The notes beneath the pieces are model-generated. The model had not been told where the DNA came from. It did not search any database and worked only from the letters and a program-made list of their open reading frames with translations. From the NCBI RefSeq assembly GCF_905220365.1, contig NC_061141.1, positions 6,703,501 to 6,767,500 of the forward strand: DNA of 64,000 nt, read 5' to 3'. Position 1 is the first letter of the stretch. Every line of letters begins with the position of its first letter. A program made the position numbers and the translations under genes. Positions 38,301 through 50,300 of this stretch are shown in pieces. This DNA is from Vanessa cardui. Lineage: Eukaryota > Arthropoda > Insecta > Lepidoptera > Nymphalidae.

Positions 38301-41300
38301 ACCCTTTAAAACGCAAAGCCCCCTATGATGGCAATCTTATAATTCCAAAGTGGTACAAGCAGAGTCGGGTGGAACTTCCTCCTTTTTCCCTTTTTTATTT
38401 TGATGCGAAAATCTTCGAAAGATCCCAGATGGGGGCCGGATTACTATTAACTAAAACCCCGACGATGAGCGTCCTTGAAGAAATCGTATCCAAAAATGTA
38501 TCAGCTCTTACCCGTTTCGTACTTCTATCGAGGCATAGCCGAGTATGCTTCCAGAAAAAGGGAGAGTAGAATAGCGCCACTTTATCACAATAGTATTAGT
38601 AAGAGCTTACTGAGATTTTTTTTTATGTATATCCCGTCCATAAACCTGTTCGCCAATTTTATTGGTTTGTGGAGATAACCCACCAGAAAAGCAAAGCATC
38701 CCAAAAAGCGTTAAAACCATTGACACGACTGCCCAAAACTGATATAGCGCTGTATGAACAATATACCAAATATTACAATCTTACATTTTCTACGAAAAAA
38801 CGTATTTGATGTTATATATTATAGGATTAGTTATGTTCATCTGATCGAATTAACCAAATTGGAATGTCAGTCGAGCATTTCAACGGGATTAACCGACCGT
38901 CTGTGCACAGGGTCGATCCTGAAGGACTTCATCCGCGACGACCACGACCACTCGTTCTCGATCTCGTCGCTGTCGGTGCAGCTGTACACCACGCCCACGC
39001 TGGCGCACCACCTCATCGCCAAGCACGACGCGCTCTTCGTCGTCATGAACACCTTCGTCAGCGAGTGCACGCGCCGCTGCAACGCCGAGGTGAGCGACCT
39101 CCTCATCTGAGATCAGCATCACAAGCACCTAACTCTGTCTACACTTAAGACACCTCATCTGAGATCAGCATCACAAGCTTACATTTATCCCTGTGGATGT
39201 GATGTTTATCATATGTTGGAATAATACAAAGACTCTCCTCACAATCAATACTTTATCTCTCCTGAAGTGGTTCAATATCATAACTGATACAAGATTGATT
39301 ATTTTGCTCGATCCTTCCAATTCGACGATTAAAGTAAGAATGACCATTTCTAGGCTTACTCCTAGTATTTAATGTTTACACGCCCCTCCTCCGACTGTAG
39401 CAACATAGGTTTTGATTTATTTAAAAAACAATTTAGTTTAGTCAAAACCGGATGTTGACAATCAACGTAAATTGTAACAACTATTTAAATCGAATTATTT
39501 ATGCTGATAATACTTTAATACATTGAAACAATAAAATATGATCATATTAAAATAAATATGCTAACACGTATAAGTAATACAAATATCTGTTAAACTTACA
39601 CCTGTACCCTTTATGATTGCAAGGAAATTTCTTTGATGTTATGGTTACCTGTACCACATACCCAAAATAGCAAAGCTGCATCATTGAAATATATTTCGAT
39701 TGTATTAACTTTTCAGGGTCGTTTGGAATTCGACAGGAACCACATATCTACCGGATTCAAGCGCGCTCAGTTCATACTCTACGACGTGAAGTACCTGCTG
39801 GGTTCCGTTCCGACCGTGTTCGATGAAGATTTAAGGAAAGGTTTCCTGCATGGTCTGTCGCTGATGCTTAACTTGCTCGTGATGATGCAAGGAATGGACT
39901 CCGTAGTCAGACAAGTGAGTGGGATACGACTTGAGAAATACACTCAGCGATAGATTGCACAGTGAGGTCTTCGTCGGCAGGTCGGCCAGCATATGGAGTA
40001 CGAGCCGGAGTGGGAGTCCGCGTTCAACCTGCACGTAAAGCTGGCGCACAGCATCACGCTGGCGCTGGAGTGGTGCAGCGCCGAGCGCACGCTGGCCGCC
40101 ACCGCCTACCGCATGGCGCTACGTCGCCACGCCGACACGTGCGCTGCGCACGCGCACGAGCTGCGCGGTCAGTACGCACCTACCCCGCGCATGCGCTACA
40201 CTCTATGACACAAACTATATGTTATACTAGCGACAAGATACGATGGCCGTTTTGACACATTAAAAAAGTGACGCTAAATGTAAATTTATTATCGATATAA
40301 TATATTCAAATCTTTGTTTTTTTTGCAAGTAATTTAATTCAAGTTTTTGTTGCAAGTAGTAAGTCTATTTAAAATAAGTTTAAGTAATATATTCGAACGA
40401 AATCAATTTAAATCAAAAATTGGAATTAGAATAAATAACTTTATAAACACATTACATTAAAGAAATAAATTGATACAAAAAAGAAACAAAAAACACTAGT
40501 GGCTATATTTATTGGAGTGGTCCATACTGCTGCTTTCAGTCTTACTGCCATCGTCACTCACATTAATTATATGTTCATTTTCTAAAATATTATCTATTTT
40601 CACATTTATTTCATAATCGTCCTTTATTAATTTGATAGTTCTATTAAGTTTAGAAATCACATTCGATAAATTGTATGACTAACGCACGTCACTATCGACG
40701 ATAAAGAACAACAATTTGCTCGTTTGATGTAATTATTTATTAAATACGAAACTTCATGAGCGGGCAAACGTCAAAACGGCCATCATAGCGTGCCGCTACT
40801 ATAACGTGTACGTGTTACAGAGCTGAGCAACCAGAGCGCGTTCGTGATCCCGTACGACGTGTCGAAGGAACCGGTGTCGGTGCACCGGCCGCTGTCCCGG
40901 TTCCTGGCCGGTTTGCACCTGCAGCTGCACCGGCACGGGCTCGCCTACCACAGTCGCGAGTTCGACCGCCCGGACTCGCCCAAGCCGACGCCGGAGGAGC
41001 TCATTGGTTAGATTGCTTCGCTTTGTTTACTTACTTTAATTTAACGACTATTTTGAATCTATTATATGTGCGATGTAAAATTCTTTATATAGATATTATA
41101 TTAACATAAGAATTATTCATATTAATTATACAAATATGAACTAAAACTGAGTCGAGATGGCCCAGCGGTTAGAACGCGTGCATCTTAATCGATGATTGCG
41201 GGTTCAAACTCAGGCAAGAACCGCTGATTCATGTGCTTAATTTGTCTTTGTAATTTATCTCGTGCTCGGTGGTGAAGGAAAACATCGTGAGGAAACCTGC

Positions 41301-44300
41301 ATGTGACAAATTTCATAAAAATTCTGCCACATGTGTATTCCACCAACCCGCATTGGAACAGCGTGGTGGAATATGTTCCAAACTTTCTCCTCAAAGGGAG
41401 AGGAGGCCTTTAACCCAGCAGTGGGAATTTACAGGCTGTTGTTGAACTAAAACTAGTTACTATATAAATCTTGACCACGTGGAATGGTGGCAAGAATGCT
41501 AGCAGCATTTCCCCGTTGAATCGCAATTCCGATTCTTTGGGCAAAAAACGAACCAGCCCTCCTGTCACCAGTAGAGGCAATGAGTTATACTTTTGATGAA
41601 GCTTTTGGCACCACTACTCCCAGGGCCAAGCGTTTGGACGGCAAATGGGACTAAATAATAATTTGACATAAGACATGAATATTTAGATCTTTTACTGCTT
41701 CAACTTTTCCTCTGTCTTTTGATATATCTAAAATTTGTTATTATTTCATCAGAGCCAGTCCTGCGCACGATGTCGATGATCGCGCAGGTTCACGCCGGCA
41801 TGTGGCGACGCAACGGTTTCGCCTTGCTGAACCAGCTCTACTTCTACCACAACGTCAAGTGCAGAGCGGAGATGTTCGATCGGGATGTCGTTATGTTACA
41901 GGTGAGGGCGTCGTTTGTGGACAGTACACATTTTGGGTGACGAATGACATGATGATGATTTTAGAATGAGTCGAGATGGCCCAGTGGTTAGAACGCGCGC
42001 ATCTTAACCGATGATTGCGGGTTCAAACCCAGGCAAGCACCGCTGATTCGTGTGCTTAATTTGTCTTTATAATTCATCTCGTGCTCGGCGGTGAAGGAAA
42101 ACATCGTGAGGAAACCTGCATGTGACAAATTTCATAGAAATTCTGCCACATGTGTATTCCATGCAACAGCGTGGTGGAATATGTTCCAAAACATTCTCCT
42201 CAAAGGGAGAGGAGGCCTTTAGCCCAGCAGTGGGAATGTACAGGCTGTTGTTGTTGATTTTAGAATAATCGTTTAAAAAAAGAAAATGCCTTTATTTGAA
42301 TGGCAAAGCATTTTCTTTTCTTTTTGAATGTCTAAGATTACACAAAGTTAAATTGTTTCATCTTTTGTGCACAATCCTTAGGGGATGTACTCAATAGAGT
42401 ATGCTCTTAGATATCTTTATTTTTTTTTTTCAGATTGGTGCTTCCTTAATTGAAAGCAATGAGTTTATAATTCACGTTTTAAACAAATTCAACCTGCTGG
42501 ACTGGGCCGCACCTGATTTCGAACAAAAGTCCATAGAGGATGACACCCTAAGACATACCATCAGCATGGTTGAGGAGTTCCTGAGACTGCTTATTACAGG
42601 TAAGATATTAAGGGTAAATATCTCATCCCTCATCACATATCAAGCTCGTCTATAAATCCATCAACTGAATCATTCCCAAGAAGTGTTGGTGTCAATTTGA
42701 TTTGCTTTTAAATGTATCAAATCGTTTTTTTATTGTAATGTTATAAACATAGCATTGATTTGAATTGAAAATTTTATAATTAAAATCTAATAATATACAT
42801 AGTAAGATACTCGATTCGATGAAATATTTGATATTATAACAAAGTGTTAAAAAACATCTTTTATTTTCATCAGCTAAGTAACATTAAGCTATAATTCGCA
42901 GTTTATGACAAAACATTTATGGGATTATGTTTTTTTACAGTGGTCGGTTCCCGCTACATGCCAGGAGTAGGAGAGGTGACCAATGAAGATCGCACCAAGA
43001 AGGAAATCATACAGATGCTCTGCGTCAAACCGATGCCACACTCAGAACTCAATCGGTATTTGATTATTTCACTGTTTTGCGAAGTCCGCTTGCAAAGATG
43101 TTTTGCACGGTCTGTTGTAATAATAACATATTTTGCCAAAACTCTACAGTCTACTTAATTACAACACAATAGGCTCTTATATATATTTTGAGTCTAAAAA
43201 TGGTTATTTACTAACTAAACTTGAAAATAATACTTAATTTATTCAAAAATCAATAAAAAAATTGCATTTTTTCAAAAGTTTGTCACGTGACACAAAACGC
43301 TCCTGATTGGCCGGGCTTATGATGAAGTCACTTTCTTGTTAACCTTGCTTTTCTACTATATGTACCACAGATTAAATTACAGAAAAGTGACGACACCGAC
43401 CCGATTGCAGCGCCATATGGTCTATATAATATGTACTAGAAATAAAAAAACGACTTTTACTGGGTTCCCCAACTTCTACTAAATAAACTAGACAAAATAA
43501 TTAGGTCAAATCTGACCTAATTATTTTGTCTTTTTAATTCATGCTACTGAGCAAATGATCCATTTAGCGAGTACCTTCTCTTATAGACTGAAATTTTAAC
43601 CATTTTTATACCTGCTTTCTATTCAAATTGAAACTTCGAGATATGGTTATACAACTTATTTTTTCTTGGTGATATATAAGAAAAGGTCGTACTTCATACA
43701 AGTTTATGTTTTATCTAGATCACTCCCCGAAGATCAATTACACGAGACGGGTCTTGAAGCTGTGATACACGAGGTGGCAGACTTTGTGAAGCCGACCGGC
43801 GGCAACAACCGCGGCGTTTACAAATTAAAGCCCCATCTCTACGACGAGTATGACACGTTCTTCTATCATTACACTCGCGAAGAACTTTCTCGAAGCGAAG
43901 AAGAACAGAGGAATAGACGGAAAGCCGCAGGTAATAATGATGTGATGATATCTATCGAGGTTAGCCTTTAGTTGAGTCACAGATAAAAGTAAACATATAT
44001 ACAGAATATTTAGGATTAGTGATGACACACACATGTGTATAATAAGCACTATAGTCTGTTCGCGTTAAGAATGCAGTGAGTTGTCATTCTTTACCGGCCT
44101 GACTCCGCCCCCTTTGACCAATCAAATCTTTTCAAATTACAAAGTCAAGTTCACATTTAATTAATTGTTAACTGATATTTTTATTTTTATAATTTAAATT
44201 TTGTTTATTTATTTATTTATATTTAATTTATTCAAGCTGTACACGTAATAATGTAACCTATAGCTACTAGATGACGTTATGTCAAAATATGTAAATTTCT

Positions 44301-47300
44301 ACATCGCGATTGCAAGATTCGCAAACGATTGTATATAGTGTTAAGAATTTTGTTGATTAATACCCCGATTCGATTTTTTATTTTAATGTGTATTTTTTAA
44401 ATTCATTATACTAAGTCTTTAAAACAAATATAATTTGTTGGAATTTTAACACAAATATGCATACACCTTCACAACGCTGTTAAAAAAGATTTGATAGGTC
44501 AGGGGGCGGAGCAAAACCGGTAAACAATGACAACTCACTGCATTCTTAACGCGAACAAACTATAGTTAATTTAAAAAACGTACCATGGAAGTTCTTAAAT
44601 ACCTTAAAAAAATAATCATGCCAATATTTTTGTAGATGTTAAAATACGATTATTTGTGAAATTCAGGTCTCCCGGAATGCTGCCCGCCTCCGTCGCTGCC
44701 CAAGCTGTCGGCGCCCTTCCGCCTGCTCGCCAACCTGCTGCAGAGCGACGCCGCGCTGCACGTGCTGCGCTGCGTGCTGGAGAGGGCCCTCGACCTGCGG
44801 GCCAGGTCCTTCTCCGAGCCCCAAGTGCACAAGGTGACCATCCAGGCGTTTCGACGTAGGCTACGTACCAGACGAACACAGCGAAAGAATTTCCTCGCGG
44901 TCCTCTCCAAAGATACCCCTCATGCATCGCCCTATAAAATCGAAAGTAATTTTCACAGTATTGTCACAGTATTTCACAGAATGTTTTTATGGGGTAATGC
45001 AGCAGAGATTGAAGTTGTTTTTATTCTACAGAAAAGAGCTGTCCCGATATATTTACAATATTAGCTCCAGGACATCATTACGCGAAAAATTTAAAGAAAT
45101 AGGTGTATTAACGGCTGTTTCACAATATATTTATGATAATATAATCTTTATACAAAAGAATATTAAAAATTATTCTATCAATGCTGATGTACATACTATT
45201 AATACAAGAAATAAGAATAAACTTGTAACCCCCAGTTTCCGTTTGCATACGGTAAATAGAACGTTTTTGGGCAATGGTATACGCATATATAATAAGATAC
45301 CGGAAAATATAATCAATTTACCATTTTCAAAATTAAAAAATATTATTAAGACTAAATTAATAAATAAATGATACTATTCATTAAAAGAGTACTTTTTAGA
45401 GAGAAACGCCTGGAGTTAGGCTCGGGTTCCATCATAGGACGCTAAGCACTGTCAATAACAGCATTGTAAATGTGTTTATTTCAAAAGAGCAACTATGCGA
45501 GTTTCTTGCCGTTTCTTCTCGCTAGAAGCTGCTTTCCGAAACGGTGGTAGTATTTGATTATTGACGATTCAAAAACGCTTCATTTATTTATTTATTTATT
45601 TATTTGAAACGCCATCGGCATATTCACAATAACACATATATAATAAAAGTACACGGACCAGTGCAGTGTGCTACACCACTACAGGCATTTACAGCACTGT
45701 TAAATTAAATACAAAGTATTACACTCTTAAGTAATATTAAAACTTAAATACTATTAAAAACTTATATAATATTAAAAATTTATATAATATTAAAAACTTA
45801 AACTAGAACCAACATAGACTAATAAGATTTTTTCAAAAAAATAAAAATAAAAGTATAATAAAAACATACTAACATACTACTCACTTGCAGCGTATAATAA
45901 GGATTTTTTAAAACTAAATAAATTTTGGTGGTGGATATCGATGTCATATCTGTTTATAGAATTGTAAGTTCTGATGCATCGAGTAATAGGAGAAAATTTT
46001 CCTGTATTCGTACGGTGTCTTGGTATAGCGAACGTATTTTTGATGGGGTGTCGGGGTATATTACGTGGGACATACAGATTAATATTAGATATAAGCTCTG
46101 GCGATTGTATTTCACCGTTTATTAGTTTATGCAGAAATAATAAGTCGTTAATGGAGCGGCGCTTCTGCAATGAATCCATTTTAAAATGCTTCAGACGTCT
46201 TATGTAATCTGCAAGATATGGACAACTGTTATCCTTATACGCTAAAAATTTGGTGAAGTTTTTCTGCAGCCTTTCCACACGGTTAATATGAGTTTTATAA
46301 CTTGGGTTCCACACTGGTGATACATACTCGATAATGCTACGAACCAATGCGCAATATAAAACCACGATAGCACGAATATTTTTAAAATGGCGACAAGTTC
46401 TTTTAATGAAACCAATTATCTGCCATGCTTTTTTAATAGTCTTGTCTATGTGTTTTGTAAGTAGTAATTTCTTATCGATAGTAATGCCCAAATCCCGTAT
46501 TTCCTCGACTTCAGCAAGCCTATGATTAGCTATATAATAAGCAGATGGCACTGTGTTTCTGTTTTTAGTTATTTTAAGGAATTGACACTTTGCAGCATTA
46601 AGTAGCATTCCATTAGTATTGCACCACTGTTTCACAGAATCAAGATCGTGCTGCAAAAGAGTTACATCATTCATAGTTTCTATACGTCTATATAGTTTAA
46701 TATCATCAGCGTAGATAGAGTATTCACTGTGTTTAATGTAATCACTAATGTCATTAATAAATAATATAAATAATATCGGCCCTAAATGTGAACCTTGAGG
46801 AACACCGGAACAAGCCAAGTAAGGACGCGACTTAAATCCCTTAATCACAACTTGTTGCTGCCTATTACTAACATATGACTCTAACCAACGTAATAGTTTG
46901 CCATGAATCCCATATCTTTTTAGTTTCAACAACAATAAGAGATGATTGACTTTGTCGAACGCATTGCTGAAGTCAGTATAGATCGAGTCCACTTGAATTC
47001 CGCTATCTACATAATTTGATACATCGTTAAGGTAACACACAAGATTACTTAAAGTAGATCTACCCCTACAGAATCCGTGTTGTTTTGTTGTGATAATTTT
47101 ACTGCTATATTTCGATAAGACATCACATATAATACGTTCAAATGCTTTTGCAAAGTGATTCAAAATAGACACTGGTCTATAATTATCAACGAGATCTTTA
47201 TCTCCTTTTTTAAATATCGGTATAACATTAGCAATTTTCCAAGCCGATGGAAATTTACCGGTTTCGAAGGATGTTTCAAAGATTATTTTTAATGGCAACG

Positions 47301-50300
47301 TTAAATTCTTATATGTTCTTTTAATGAAAAGAGAAGGGATCCCATCAGGCCCAGCCCCTTTATGAGGGTCGATATTCTTTAGAATATTGTAAATGGTACG
47401 TTCGTTAAATTTTATAGAGCTTAAAGAGAACTGGTGATAAGAGTCCTGCTGTTTAAATGTTTGAATTTGATTTGTTTTAAGTATATTTTCAGAATAAACA
47501 TATGAAAATTTTTGTTTGAAGAGATTACAAATATCCCCGCCAGTTTCAGCTATAACAGGACTGCCCGACATTTTCATTTTACTGGGAATATTTGAAGATG
47601 TTCCACGCGTAGTCTTTACAAAGGACCAGAATTTACGCGGGTTACTGCAAACACCTGATATTTTGATTCATTGTGAAGTTTACTTGAATAAAATTGATTT
47701 GATTTGATTTGATTTGAAAGCAACTAATGAGGATCGTCCGCACCGCAGGCGCTGCACCTGATCGGCTACGCGCTGCGCGACGAGGAGAGCGGCCACTACG
47801 AGTTCCTGGCCTTCGCGGAGAGCGCGGCGCGCAGCGGCCTGCTGGCGCTGCTGCAGCGCCTCGCCGCCAGCCCGCGCGTCGACGCGCACCGCGCCCTCGC
47901 GCGCTGGCTGCTACACCGCATGCGGTGCGCCCCCCCCCCCCCCCCCACGCCTCGCTCGGCGCCACCCTGCTCCGACCGAGCTCCCGCTGACTCGTGATAT
48001 CGTTCCAGGTCTCTGCTGGGGCAGGGCGACGAGAACCTGAGAGACATCGAAAGCATGGAAACCGACCAGGAGGAGAAGCCTCCGTCCGACGAAACCGCGG
48101 GTATGGCTCGAGACTGATCGACTCGTCGATGCGATAAATTTATTTATTGTTATATATTATTTAATTTAGATGCCGAGAAGGCGCGTCGTGCGAAGCTAGC
48201 CGCCGAGCGCCGCGTCAAGCTGATGGCGCAGATGAAGGCTCAGATGAATAAGTTCATATCCAACAACGCCACACTCTTCCAGGAAACCACGACTGAGGTG
48301 ATTCGATTGTTATTAACGTGCTTATTACAAATTGTTAAAATTTTGGAGTTATAAAAGAAAGAGAGGCTTATGTATTCTAGTTTTAAGAGGGAATTTTAAA
48401 TAACTGCAAATAACAAACTATTTCATAGTCTTATAATTTGTCTCTGAAAATTCATGAGAACAACTATTTAAATTTTTATTGTATTTGATATGATAGCAGA
48501 TTATAAAGAAGATGTTCGATTTTGTCAGACAAATAATACTTAAAAAAATTAATTCGTAATTTAAGTATACAGGAAACTTTATACTGTGGGTATGCCTAAA
48601 TATTCCAACTGCTTATACAATTTAAGGTCACAGAGGAAGAGGAAAAGCAGGACCTGCTACCGCTGTACCGCGGGGCGGCGCTCGGCGTGTGGGGCGGCGG
48701 CGTCAGCGAGCCGCCGCGCGTGTGCATCATGTGCCAGGAGCAAGTAAGCATGGGCGCGCTCGTTAGCTTGATTCAGGGCCGTATTTAGGGGAGGGCAACC
48801 GTGGCAAATGCCCTGGGGCCTCTACATTAGTGGGGCTACAGTTTTCAGCAAGTTAACAAATACCGAGATATTAGATAGTCAAATTATAATAATGTTATTA
48901 TTTAATATTTTAAAAGTTACCGATACAAGTAAATAAATCATAGCTTACTGATTGAAATAAAAAGTAATTAATTCATAATAATATAATTATAAGGTTGTTC
49001 ACGCTTCTGTTTGTCTAGGGCTTTGTGGTCCGGGGGCCTCCAGACCTTTAAATCGGACTCTGGCTTGATTTTAAAATAAACTTATATTGTTATATCAAAT
49101 GTACTTATAGACTTGCAACCTCGAAATAGTATTTTATTAAAAATATATATTAATCAATTTTTATTCGATATATTACCATATATCCGACATATTAAAAAAT
49201 TATAACCATAGAATACTTAAAACTAAGATTTGTTTATCTTTACTCCCTCTTTGATTGGTAAAGGGCAAGTATACCTTTTCGATTTCAACCAAGGCCTCTA
49301 TACCTCCAAACAATATTCATACACATAACTAAGGAAGCAGGTTTATCGTATCGGTTTCTCGCCTGTATACTATATCGAACGAGCGTTGTGCAGGCGCGCG
49401 TGGAGGCCATGTCGGAGCCGCTGGTGCTGGTGGCGTTCGCGCAGCACTCGAGCGTGCTCAACCGCAGGGGCGCGGGCGCGGGCGGCGCGGACGCGGCGTG
49501 GCGCAGCGCGTGGCCGCCCGCCGGCCTGGGCGCGCAGCCGCACGTGTCGTGCTGCGGCCACGCGCTGCACGCGCGCTGCTGGCGCAAGTACGTCGACGGC
49601 GTGCTCGACAAGGAGAAGCTGCGGTGAGTGCGCCCGCGCGCCCGCCTTGACGTGCTATTCAAATCAAATCAAATCAATTTTATTCAAGTAAAATTCACAA
49701 TGAAGCGTTTTTGAATCGTCAATAATCAAATACTACCACCGTTTCGGAAAGCAGCTTCTAGCGAGAAGAAACGGCAAGAAACTCGCATAGTTGCTCTTTT
49801 CAAATAAACACATTTACAATGCTGTTATTGACAGTGATTAGCGTCCTATGATGGAACCCGAGCCTAACTCCAGGCGTTTCACTCTAAAAAGTACTCTTTT
49901 AATGAATAGTATGATTTATTTATTGATTTAGTCTTAATAATATTTTTAAATTTTGAAAATGGTAAATTGATTATATTTTCCGGTATCTTATTATATATGC
50001 GTATACCATTGCCCAAAAACGTTCTATTTACCGTATGCAAACGGAAACTGGGGGTTATTCGATTAAACGATACCTGATGTTCCGTATGCATTAGTTGTTA
50101 CCTATTTTAAAGTACTTTTCGCCGCAGGCCGTATCGCATCCGCCAGCCGGCCGCGTTCGACGTGGAGAAGAAGGAGTACCTGTGCCCCCTGTGCGAGAGG
50201 CTGTGCAACACGGCGCTTCCGCTGCTGCCGGCGCCGGCGCTGCCCGCTCGGCCGCCGCCGCCGCTGTGCGAGCACGTGTTCAGCGACGCCTCCGAGCTCA

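Larger units (their letters stand above)
44945..47718 (+). mobile_element. Jockey-like LINE A, 3' end, interrupted by a second LINE
   Basis: Remnant in two parts, 44945-45584 and 47673-47718. The first part carries the carboxy end of a reverse-transcriptase ORF with a frameshift: LWGNAAEIEVVFILQKRAV in one frame, then REKFKEIGVLTAVSQYIYDN and TPSFRLHTVNRTFLGNGIRI in the next, stop at 45369-45371. The 3' UTR runs to cgcttcatt and resumes after the inserted LINE B with gtgaagtttacttgaataaa and a (TTGAT)n-type tail. The uninterrupted copy at 49659-50098 confirms this join. Confidence 0.8.

Noticed and set aside
45925..46525. Plus-strand frames at 45925-46125, 45974-46207 and 46334-46525
   Set aside because: Shadows of the LINE B reverse transcriptase, which is on the minus strand.
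47642..47965. 107-codon minus-strand open frame (and 47727-47990 plus)
   Set aside because: It is the antisense or alternative-frame shadow of the very GC-rich UBR exon 19; the composition is Arg/Ala/Gly-rich with no motif.
49285..49662. 125-codon minus-strand open frame
   Set aside because: Shadow of UBR exon 23, whose GC-rich codons leave the antisense strand free of stops.
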